Assembly: GCA_026989435.1 (NCBI GenBank)
Contig: JALSJI010000086.1
Location: forward strand, 1 to 41,623
Direction: 5' to 3'
Length of the DNA: 41,623 nt
Origin: Sulfurovum sp.
GTDB lineage: Bacteria > Campylobacterota > Campylobacteria > Campylobacterales > Sulfurovaceae
The notes below the pieces were generated by a model. That model saw only the letters and a list, made by a program, of their open reading frames with translations. It ran no database searches and was not told the DNA's origin. Below, piece after piece: positions 15,454-22,171 of the stretch; the first letter of the stretch is position 1, and every line of letters begins with the position of its first letter. A program made the translations under genes and the position numbers.

Positions 15454-16320
15454 ATGCCGGATAGAAAAGATATCATCATCTACACAGACCAAAATCAAAA
15501 CATAAAGCTAGATGTCATCATCAAAGATGAGACTCTGTGGGCTACTCAAAAGCAGATGGCTGAGCTTTTTGAGGTGAAAGTCCCTGCTGTATCGAAACAT
15601 CTGAAAAATATCTTTGAGAGTGGGGAGCTTGATGAGAATTCAGTTGTTTCCATTTTGGAAATAACTGCCAATGATGGAAAAAAATATAAAACAAGTCTCT
15701 ACAATCTTGATGCAATCATAGCCGTAGGGTATAAAGTCAATAGCCTCAAAGCCACTAAGTTTAGGATTTGGGCTACAGGTGTGTTAAAAGAGTTTATCAT
15801 CAAGGGGTTTGTGCTTGATGATGAGAGACTAAAACAGAGTAAAAACTTTGGCAAAGACTATTTTGATGAGCTACTTGAGAGAGTTCGCTCAATCCGAGCA
15901 AGTGAGAGGCGAATATATCAAAAGATTACAGATATTTTTAGAGAGTGCAGTATAGACTATGATCCAGACTCTCAAATCACAAAAGATTTTTATGCAACAG
16001 TGCAAAATAAATTTCACTATGCTATCACAGGCGAAACAGCAGCAGAGATCATCTACAACAGAGCAGACAAAAGTAAACCTTTTATGGGACTTACAACTTG
16101 GAAAAACTCACCAGACGGCAGAGTGCTAAAAAGCGATACCCACATAGCCAAAAACTATCTCTTGCCAAAAGAGATCAAAAGACTTGAACGAACGGTATCG
16201 AGCTATTTTGACTATATGGCACTAAATAAGGCAGATAGAGAGTATGACGAGTTTAATAAATTTCAAAAAATAGAGTCAGATTTTGACAAGCCGGTAAAAA
16301 AGACAAAGGGTGAATTATGA
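15454..16320 (+). CDS. RhuM-family protein (second copy)
   Basis: A 288-residue RhuM (virulence RhuM) protein. It has the Bro-like N-terminal region LWATQKQMAELFEVKVPAVSKHLKNI, then YNLDAIIAVGYKVNSLKATKFRIWATGVLKEF, shared with the gene at 13331. The C-terminal half, with SERRIYQKITDIF, HYAITGETAAEIIYNRAD and a conserved KNYLLPKEIKRLERTVSSYFDYM, is the standard RhuM tail. I choose the ATG at 15454, because GGGGAGGG (15441-15448) is then a good binding site. An in-frame GTG at 15439 would overlap hsdS. RhuM is a frequent passenger of type I RM operons, and its role is not established. Confidence 0.85.
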   Translation: MPDRKDIIIYTDQNQNIKLDVIIKDETLWATQKQMAELFEVKVPAVSKHLKNIFESGELDENSVVSILEITANDGKKYKTSLYNLDAIIAVGYKVNSLKATKFRIWATGVLKEFIIKGFVLDDERLKQSKNFGKDYFDELLERVRSIRASERRIYQKITDIFRECSIDYDPDSQITKDFYATVQNKFHYAITGETAAEIIYNRADKSKPFMGLTTWKNSPDGRVLKSDTHIAKNYLLPKEIKRLERTVSSYFDYMALNKADREYDEFNKFQKIESDFDKPVKKTKGEL

Positions 16321-16385
16321 GTAAAGAGCAACAGAGCTTGATGAAACAAATGTTTGTGAGTCGGGAGGGGGTAGGATGCGACTAA
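16317..16385 (+). pseudogene. Vestigial HsdS tail (22-codon mini-ORF, possible HsdM-head/HsdS-tail chimera)
   Basis: After the RhuM gene, a small open frame encodes LMKQMFVSREG near its middle, matching the HsdS C-terminus ALMQQMFVSGEG. At DNA level 16339-16369 matches 15418-15448 at 28 of 31 positions. The first 17 bases (ATGAGTAAAGAGCAACA) also match the hsdM start copy at 17128 with one mismatch. The ATG overlaps the RhuM stop (16317-16320) and the frame ends inside the MNT-HEPN gene. I read it as a recombination scar. Whether it is translated is unknown. Confidence 0.65.
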
Positions 16386-17131
16386 GTTATAGTGAGCAAG
16401 AGGCTATCTTGAAAAGCTTTTATGAAGTTTTTGGCGAGGGGAAAATCTATCTTTTTGGCTCTAGGGTAGATGATGAGACAAAAGGGGGAGATATAGACCT
16501 ATATGTCATCCCAAAAAATAGAGATGAACTAGCTAGAAAAAAGATAGATTTTTTACTATCTCTTAAAAATAAAATAGGTGAGCAAAAGATAGATGTGCTT
16601 ATAGCACAAGATCAAAGTAGAATGGTTGAGCAAGAGGCGATACATAAAGGAGTTGCGTTGAATTTAACAAGAGTGAAAATAAATAAATATTTAAATGAGT
16701 GCAATAAACATAAGATGAGAATAGAAAAATCATACGCGAAAGTAAAAGAGATTTTTCCTCTATCTGCACCAAGATACAAAAATTTGAGCGATGATGAGGT
16801 TGAAGCGATCGACCAATATCTTTTTAGATTTTCTAAACTGCAAGATACACTGGGTCAAAGAGTTTTTAAATTGATTGTCTCTGAATATGAAGAGAATATC
16901 GAAACCTTGACATTTATAGATATTCTTAATAGATTAGAAAAGATTGGTATCTTAGAAGATGCCAATATTTGGAAAAAATTAAGAGATGTTAGAAACGATA
17001 TAGCACACCAATATGATGATGAACCACAGCAGATGGCAGAGGCTTTAAACAATATCTTTGCTTATAGAAATGAGCTTTTAAATATTTTTGATAATATAGA
17101 AAAATTTTATAAAGACAAAGGTATTCAATGA
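16376..17131 (+). CDS. Single-chain MNT-HEPN protein (minimal nucleotidyltransferase fused to HEPN)
   Basis: A 251-residue fusion of two domains that normally form a two-gene TA system (MntA antitoxin, HepT toxin). The N-terminal nucleotidyltransferase has G28-S29 followed by D39-I-D41 (GSRVDDETKGGDIDLYV), the Pol-beta fold catalytic set. The C-terminal all-helical HEPN domain carries R206-N-D-I-A-H211-Q-Y213, the RX4HXY RNase motif whose Tyr is AMPylated in known HepT. GAGGGGGTAGG before the ATG supports the start. The order antitoxin-then-toxin in one chain suggests self-modification. It overlaps the hsdM relic by ATGA. Confidence 0.85.
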   Translation: MRLSYSEQEAILKSFYEVFGEGKIYLFGSRVDDETKGGDIDLYVIPKNRDELARKKIDFLLSLKNKIGEQKIDVLIAQDQSRMVEQEAIHKGVALNLTRVKINKYLNECNKHKMRIEKSYAKVKEIFPLSAPRYKNLSDDEVEAIDQYLFRFSKLQDTLGQRVFKLIVSEYEENIETLTFIDILNRLEKIGILEDANIWKKLRDVRNDIAHQYDDEPQQMAEALNNIFAYRNELLNIFDNIEKFYKDKGIQ

Positions 17132-17175
17132 GTGAAGAGCAACAAAAAGAGTTAGGTAAAATCCTTTGGGCGATA
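17128..17175 (+). repeat. 48-bp direct repeat (hsdM head), left copy
   Basis: Matches 19556-19603 with one mismatch (C for A at 17140). The two copies flank a 2.4-kb segment carrying three genes, as expected of an insertion or duplication by recombination in hsdM. Confidence 0.95.
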
Positions 17176-17205
17176 AATAGTTGCAAAAAAGTGAGAATAA
17201 TATGA
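17128..17205 (+). pseudogene. Truncated hsdM 5' end (25-residue mini-ORF)
   Basis: ATG at 17128 opens a frame identical to the real HsdM start except for one residue (MSEEQQKELGKILWAI versus MSEEKQKELGKILWAI). After 48 bases it diverges and stops at 17203-17205. Its ATG overlaps the MNT-HEPN stop, and its stop overlaps the ATG of the next gene (17202), so it links translation of the two. It is a duplicated hsdM head and marks the left edge of the PrrC cassette. Confidence 0.85.
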
Positions 17206-17705
17206 AAGCAATAGAATATATTTATACAAAAAAAGAGATTATGGATATTTTAAAATCTAAAAAGACTTTTAAAAATAATTCCTTAGCTGATGGTGATATC
17301 AAAAGAAGAATGAAAATCAAACCAAACAATCCAGCTTTTTATAGTATGGAGATAGAGTTAAATGATGATTTTAAGATAAAACTTCAACATAACAATAGTG
17401 ATGAATTTCCAAAATATACGGTAATTTTGCTTTTTCAAAAGACTCTTATATGCCGATTGGACTATCATGACGGACATAGAAGAAAATGTAAAAAAGAGCT
17501 GTTTTTAGATGAATTATACGAAGATTTACATCTACATCTTTATTGTGAAGATTGTTTGAAAGAGGGATTTAGTGTTGATAATTTTGTTTTAAATATAAAA
17601 GAAGAAAAACTTCTTAATTTTGAGTTTATCTGTTTTGTTGCTCTTTTTTGTAAGATTGTCAATTTGGAGCATCGATTAGATTGTCAAAGGGGGTTATTCT
17701 CATGA
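17202..17705 (+). CDS. Unknown protein, possibly DUF6978-like, with HxHxY motif
   Basis: A 167-residue, very A+T-rich gene. I do not recognise it with certainty. The pattern RLDYHDGHRR (85-94) followed by H110-L-H112-L-Y114 and Cys115/Cys118 recalls the DUF6978 family as I remember it. I choose the ATG at 17202 (ATGA overlap with the truncated hsdM) over a TTG at 17181. It overlaps the next gene by ATGA at 17702-17705. The pair recalls a toxin-antitoxin or two-gene defence unit, but no activity can be named. Composition unlike the core genes suggests foreign origin. Confidence 0.6.
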   Translation: MKAIEYIYTKKEIMDILKSKKTFKNNSLADGDIKRRMKIKPNNPAFYSMEIELNDDFKIKLQHNNSDEFPKYTVILLFQKTLICRLDYHDGHRRKCKKELFLDELYEDLHLHLYCEDCLKEGFSVDNFVLNIKEEKLLNFEFICFVALFCKIVNLEHRLDCQRGLFS

Positions 17706-18487
17706 GGGATATAAATACAATATTTGAAGAGTTTTGTAATAAGTATAGAGTCAAAATAAGTCCAAAAGATAAATTTAAAGCAAAAATTGTTACTCCATTT
17801 GGTGGATTAGATAATGACCCTATTGTATTTACTGTAAAATTAGAAGATGAAAATACACTTGTTTTAGATGATGAACTCTCTACTTATTTGTATTTTGATA
17901 AAAACTTTTATGACCCCTCATCAACAGCTCAGGATATTATGATGAAAGTTTTGAAAAACTATGGATTAGAAGAGAATGAATTTAAAATGGTAAAAAAAAT
18001 TGATTTAAATGCAAAATATTACCAAGAGGAGATATTGGATTTTATAACAGCTCTTATTAAACTTCAAGATTTAACTTTTTTAAAAAAAGAGATAATAGTA
18101 AAAGAGTTTGTAGAATTAGTTAAAAAATATATTAAAGATAATTATGATGTTAAATATAACTATTATTCTGAAGGTATTAAAGAATTCGATAGTGAAAGCT
18201 TATATCCAGTAGATATAGCATTATCTAATGATAATAAAAAATTTGTAAATATATATGCAATTAGTTCACATAGCAAACTTACAGAGTCAACTCTTAGTAT
18301 GATGTATTACAGATATGAAGCTAAAGGGGGGAATTTTTATAACATTTCTATATTTGATGAATTATCAAAATTTGCAAAAGGCAATAAATATAAACGACTT
18401 GTCGCACTTAGTGATAAAACACTTCCAGACTTTGGTGATTTTGATAAAAAAATACTTTTGGAAGAGATAGATAAGAGGTTGAGATAG
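17702..18487 (+). CDS. DUF1828/DUF1829-like protein
   Basis: A 261-residue protein. The N-terminal segment TPFGGLDND (31-39) followed by VLDDELSTYLYF (54-65) fits the DUF1828 pattern (TPF..nD.I, LsDdG-like), and the second half could be DUF1829-like. No catalytic motif is obvious. Start: the ATG at 17702 has AAGGGGGT eight bases upstream, whereas a longer TTG frame from 17681 would overlap the previous gene more deeply. It forms an ATGA-coupled pair with the upstream gene and ends one base before prrC. Very A+T-rich. Function unknown. Confidence 0.6.
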   Translation: MRDINTIFEEFCNKYRVKISPKDKFKAKIVTPFGGLDNDPIVFTVKLEDENTLVLDDELSTYLYFDKNFYDPSSTAQDIMMKVLKNYGLEENEFKMVKKIDLNAKYYQEEILDFITALIKLQDLTFLKKEIIVKEFVELVKKYIKDNYDVKYNYYSEGIKEFDSESLYPVDIALSNDNKKFVNIYAISSHSKLTESTLSMMYYRYEAKGGNFYNISIFDELSKFAKGNKYKRLVALSDKTLPDFGDFDKKILLEEIDKRLR

Positions 18488-18488
18488 T

Positions 18489-19559
18489 ATGAGTCAGGTG
18501 GAAGAATTTTACACACTAGAGGAGGTAGCTACCAAGCTAAGAAATAGCACTAAAAAAGTTCAACTCATTTTTGCCCATAACGGCACAGGAAAAACAAGAC
18601 TTTCAAGAGCTTTTAAAGAGTATGAAGAGAATGGAGAAAAAAAGAGCGATACTCTATATTTTAATGCTTTTACAGAAGACCTTTTTCATTGGGATAATGA
18701 CTTGGAGCATAATACTACTAGAGTCTTGGAGCTTAAAGAATCGAAGTTCTTTAAAGTTTTAGAGGGCGAAGGTTTTGATATGCAAACTCGTGTAAGAGGA
18801 TTTTTAAATCGTTATGCTGATTTCGATTTTAACATAGATACAGCTACAAAAAAAGTAAGCTTTTCTCGTGATGCTAATGAAGATATAAAAGTATCTCGTG
18901 GAGAAGAGAATATTTTTATATGGTCATTTTTTCTTGCCGTTGCACAGTTGACTATTGACAATCATGAAGATTATAGTTGGGTAAAGTATATCTATATAGA
19001 TGATCCTATCTCTTCACTTGATGATAATAATGTCATAACAGTAGCAAGTCATTTGGCTAAAATGATTAAAGATTCAAATGATAAAAAGTTTATTATCTCA
19101 ACTCATCATGGACTTTTTTATAATGTGATTTTTAATGAACTTAAAAATTCAGATAAATATCTTCTTTTAAAAAATCAAGATAGCTATAAATTAGAAACTT
19201 TAACAAAAGATACACCATACTATCAGCATATAGGTATTTTGAAAGATTTAAAAAAAATAGCAGATAGTGGAGAGATTTACACTTATCATTTTAATCTATT
19301 GCGTAATGTTTTGGAGAAAACAGCAGCCTTTCATGGTTTTGATAAGTTTTCAGATTGTATTAAGGTTGAAGATGATGATAGTGAACAAATTATACACACA
19401 AGACGCATCAATATATTAAGTCATGGAAATTACTCTATATTTGAGCCTCAAGAGATGCAAGATGAGAATAAAGAGCATTTTAGAAGGGTGTTGTTTAATT
19501 TTATAGAAGAGTATGGATTTAATGAAGAACTATTTAATACACAAGAAGGACAACAATGA
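18489..19559 (+). CDS. prrC: PrrC-like anticodon nuclease (ABC-ATPase/RNase)
   Basis: A 356-residue protein strongly resembling E. coli PrrC. The N-terminal ABC-ATPase has Walker A AHNGTGKT (29-36), the unusual segment NAFTEDLFHWDNDLEH (59-74), signature SRGEE (136-140), Walker B and D-loop IYIDDPISSLDDN (168-180) and the H-switch STHH (204-207). The C-terminal nuclease part has R272-x3-E276 (LLRNVLEKTAAF) and His312 (ILSHGN), corresponding to the Arg-Glu-His catalytic set of PrrC. PrrC is held silent by its type Ic HsdRMS partner and cuts tRNA-Lys at the anticodon when that complex is disturbed by phage. Here it lies directly before hsdM and overlaps it by ATGA, the expected location. Confidence 0.87.
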   Translation: MSQVEEFYTLEEVATKLRNSTKKVQLIFAHNGTGKTRLSRAFKEYEENGEKKSDTLYFNAFTEDLFHWDNDLEHNTTRVLELKESKFFKVLEGEGFDMQTRVRGFLNRYADFDFNIDTATKKVSFSRDANEDIKVSRGEENIFIWSFFLAVAQLTIDNHEDYSWVKYIYIDDPISSLDDNNVITVASHLAKMIKDSNDKKFIISTHHGLFYNVIFNELKNSDKYLLLKNQDSYKLETLTKDTPYYQHIGILKDLKKIADSGEIYTYHFNLLRNVLEKTAAFHGFDKFSDCIKVEDDDSEQIIHTRRINILSHGNYSIFEPQEMQDENKEHFRRVLFNFIEEYGFNEELFNTQEGQQ

Positions 19560-19603
19560 GTGAAGAGAAACAAAAAGAGTTAGGTAAAATCCTTTGGGCG
19601 ATA
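19556..19603 (+). repeat. 48-bp direct repeat (hsdM head), right copy
   Basis: Intact gene copy of the repeat at 17128-17175 (47 of 48 identical). The duplicated stretch ends within codon 16 of HsdM. Confidence 0.95.
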
Positions 19604-21163
19604 GCTGATGAGTTAAGAGGGGCGATGAATGCTGATGATTTTAGAGATTATATGCTCTCATTTTTGTTTTTGAGGTATCTAAGCGACAACTATGAAGAGG
19701 CAGTCAAAAAAGAGTTAGGAAGCGACTATCCAACAGTAGATGAGAGTGAAAAACGAACTCCTTTAGAGATTTGGTATGAGCAAAATGAGCAAGATGTAGA
19801 ATTTTTTGAGGATATGATGCGAAAAAAGGTGCATTATGTCATCAAGCCCAACTTTTTATGGAATAGCATTGCAGAACTTGCACGAACACAAAGCTCTGAG
19901 CTTCATAGAACTTTGGAAGATGCATTTAAGTATATAGAAAATGAGTCATTCTCAACAGCCTTTGACGGACTCTTTTCGGAGATAAATCTAAACTCTGAAA
20001 AGCTTGGCAAAAACTACACCCAAAGAAATGAAAAGCTTTGCAAAATTATCACAAAAATTGCTGAGGGGATTGCAGAGTTTTCAAACGATAGCGATGTGCT
20101 AGGCGATGCTTATGAGTATTTGATTGGTCAATTTGCAGCTGGCGGAGGCAAAAAGGCTGGAGAGTTTTACACCCCTCAAAAAGTCTCTACTATACTCTCT
20201 CGTATCGTCTCGCTCGATAGCCAAGACCCGACTATGGGCAAAAAGAGAAAGCTCAACTCAGTTTTTGATTTTGCTTGTGGTTCAGGCTCTTTGCTTTTAA
20301 ATGTGCGAAAACAGATGGGCAAAGATGGCATAGGCAAGATTTACGGACAAGAGAAAAATATCACCACCTATAACCTCGCACGGATGAATATGCTACTTCA
20401 CGGTGTAAAAGATAATGAGTTTGAGATATTTCACGGCGATAGTCTCAAAAATGAGTGGGAGTTGTTGGCAGAGGAAAATCCTGCCAAAAAGATGCACTTT
20501 GATGCTATTGTAGCCAATCCTCCTTTTTCTCTAAGATGGGAGCCAAATGATGAACTCTCTAAAGACTTTAGATTTAAAAATTATGGCTTAGCTCCTAAGA
20601 GTGCGGCTGATTTTGCCTTTTTGCTGCATGGCTTTCACTTTTTGGACAAAGAGGGAACGATGGCTATCATCTTGCCTCACGGGGTGCTGTTTCGTGGAGG
20701 AGCAGAGGCTAAAATACGAAAAAAACTACTTGAAGACGGGCATATAGACACTATCATAGGCTTGCCACCTAAGCTCTTCTTCTCTACAGGCATACCTGTT
20801 TGTATCTTGGTGCTTAAAAAGTGCAAAAAGAGCGATGATGTGCTGTTTATCAACGCAAGTGAGCATTTTGAAAAAGGGAAGCGACAAAACCATTTGACAG
20901 ATGACAATATAGATAAAATAGTCGATACCTATCAGCATAGAAAAGAAGAGGAGCGATACTCTCGCAAAGTAAGCTTGGAAGAGATAGAGAAAAATGAGTT
21001 TAATCTCAATATCTCAAGATATGTAAGCACTGTTGAACCTGAAGAGATTATTGAGTTAAAAGAGGTTCATAGCGATTTGGATAAAATCAATGAAGATATT
21101 GAAAAGTTTACCAAAGAGCATAATCGGTATTTGAAAGAGTTGGGTATTGAGGGATTGAGGTAA
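19556..21163 (+). CDS. hsdM: Type I restriction-modification methyltransferase subunit
   Basis: A 535-residue adenine-N6 methyltransferase. An N-terminal helical domain (1-160) precedes AdoMet motif I (DFACGSGSLLLN, 238-249) and the catalytic N321-P-P-F324. It also has the GDAYEYLIGQFAAGGGKKAGEFYTP segment just before the catalytic domain, typical of HsdM. With HsdS it methylates the target, and with HsdR it forms the restriction complex. It ends the operon. Its first 48 bases are duplicated at 17128. It is translationally coupled to prrC by ATGA (19556-19559), so toxin and HsdM levels may be linked. Confidence 0.95.
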   Translation: MSEEKQKELGKILWAIADELRGAMNADDFRDYMLSFLFLRYLSDNYEEAVKKELGSDYPTVDESEKRTPLEIWYEQNEQDVEFFEDMMRKKVHYVIKPNFLWNSIAELARTQSSELHRTLEDAFKYIENESFSTAFDGLFSEINLNSEKLGKNYTQRNEKLCKIITKIAEGIAEFSNDSDVLGDAYEYLIGQFAAGGGKKAGEFYTPQKVSTILSRIVSLDSQDPTMGKKRKLNSVFDFACGSGSLLLNVRKQMGKDGIGKIYGQEKNITTYNLARMNMLLHGVKDNEFEIFHGDSLKNEWELLAEENPAKKMHFDAIVANPPFSLRWEPNDELSKDFRFKNYGLAPKSAADFAFLLHGFHFLDKEGTMAIILPHGVLFRGGAEAKIRKKLLEDGHIDTIIGLPPKLFFSTGIPVCILVLKKCKKSDDVLFINASEHFEKGKRQNHLTDDNIDKIVDTYQHRKEEERYSRKVSLEEIEKNEFNLNISRYVSTVEPEEIIELKEVHSDLDKINEDIEKFTKEHNRYLKELGIEGLR

Positions 21164-21253
21164 AAGTAAAATAGAACAGCCTTACCTGCGGTAGCGGAAA
21201 GAAATATAAAAAGTATTGCGAAAGTATAGAAAATACGGGAGATTTGAATAAGT

Positions 21254-22171
21254 ATGAATAAATATAAAATAGTCTACATGGGAACACCTCATTACGCAAA
21301 AGAGATATTAGAGACACTTATAGATGCAGAAGATATGGACGTGTCATTGGTCTTAACACAGCCCGATCGTCCCGTAGGGCGTAAAAAGGTCTTGACACCT
21401 CCTCCCGTGAAGATTGTAGCACAAGCACACGGCATAGAAGTACTACAGCCAAACCGTCTTTTAGACGAGGGCATTTTTGATGCTATTTGCAATACGAACC
21501 CCGATTATATTGTGGTAGCGGCCTTTGGGCAGATATTGCCTAAGAATATTTTAGATATCGCTCCGTGTATTAATCTCCATGCCTCACTGTTACCGCAGTA
21601 TAGGGGGGCATCACCTATACAGCACTCCCTGCTTAACGGCGATGAAAAAACAGGAGTGACTTCTATGCTGATGGAAGAGGGGCTTGATACGGGGGAGATC
21701 TTGCAGAGGGTAGAGTTTGTTATTCCTGAAGATATGCGACTGCATGCATTGATGCAGAAGCTTACCGAAGATGCCTGTAGTTTGACGCTTAGTACACTGC
21801 GTAACTTTGAGTCTATTACGCCGCAACCACAAGATGATTCAAAAGCAACACTGTGCAAAAAGATCAAAAAATCTGACGGTGAAGTAGATTTTGAAGATGC
21901 TATGGTTGTCTATAATAAATATAGAGCTTTTGAAGGATGGCCGGGTATCTTTTCGAGTAACGGCATGAAGCTTGACGGGGTGAGTGTGATAGAGAAAGAA
22001 AGAGCACATAAAGCTTGTGAGATACTGGGGTTTGAAGATAAGAGTGTGATAGTAGGATGTAGCAGGGGTGCTTTAAAGATAGAAATACTACAGCCGGCAT
22101 CTAAAAAAGCGATGCATGCCAAAGCATACTGTGTAGGTAGGGGACTTAAGGTTGGAAATCAAATATTTTAA
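21254..22171 (+). CDS. fmt: Methionyl-tRNA formyltransferase
   Basis: A 305-residue enzyme that formylates initiator Met-tRNA with 10-formyl-THF. The N-terminal Rossmann part includes YMGTPHYAKEILETL. The catalytic signature NLHASLLPQYRGASPIQHSLLNGDEKTGVT has the conserved Asn and His, and the Asp of GLDTGEI follows. A C-terminal OB domain is present. The start is preceded by GGGAG at about 11 bases, which is longer than ideal, but MNKYKIVYMGTPHYA is the standard N-terminus. Its neighbours are the accessory island upstream (90 bases, with no clear promoter seen) and birA downstream, with which it overlaps by 20 bp. Confidence 0.95.
   Translation: MNKYKIVYMGTPHYAKEILETLIDAEDMDVSLVLTQPDRPVGRKKVLTPPPVKIVAQAHGIEVLQPNRLLDEGIFDAICNTNPDYIVVAAFGQILPKNILDIAPCINLHASLLPQYRGASPIQHSLLNGDEKTGVTSMLMEEGLDTGEILQRVEFVIPEDMRLHALMQKLTEDACSLTLSTLRNFESITPQPQDDSKATLCKKIKKSDGEVDFEDAMVVYNKYRAFEGWPGIFSSNGMKLDGVSVIEKERAHKACEILGFEDKSVIVGCSRGALKIEILQPASKKAMHAKAYCVGRGLKVGNQIF

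Noticed and set aside
17181-17201. TTG start for the gene at 17202
   Set aside because: It lies within the truncated hsdM frame, and the ATG at 17202 shows the ATGA coupling common in this operon.
9599-21202. GTAGCCGTAAAG (9599-9610) and GTAGCGGAAAG (21192-21202) as possible island-flanking repeats
   Set aside because: The match is short and gapped. It is not better than chance in A+T-rich spacers and no integrase is present.
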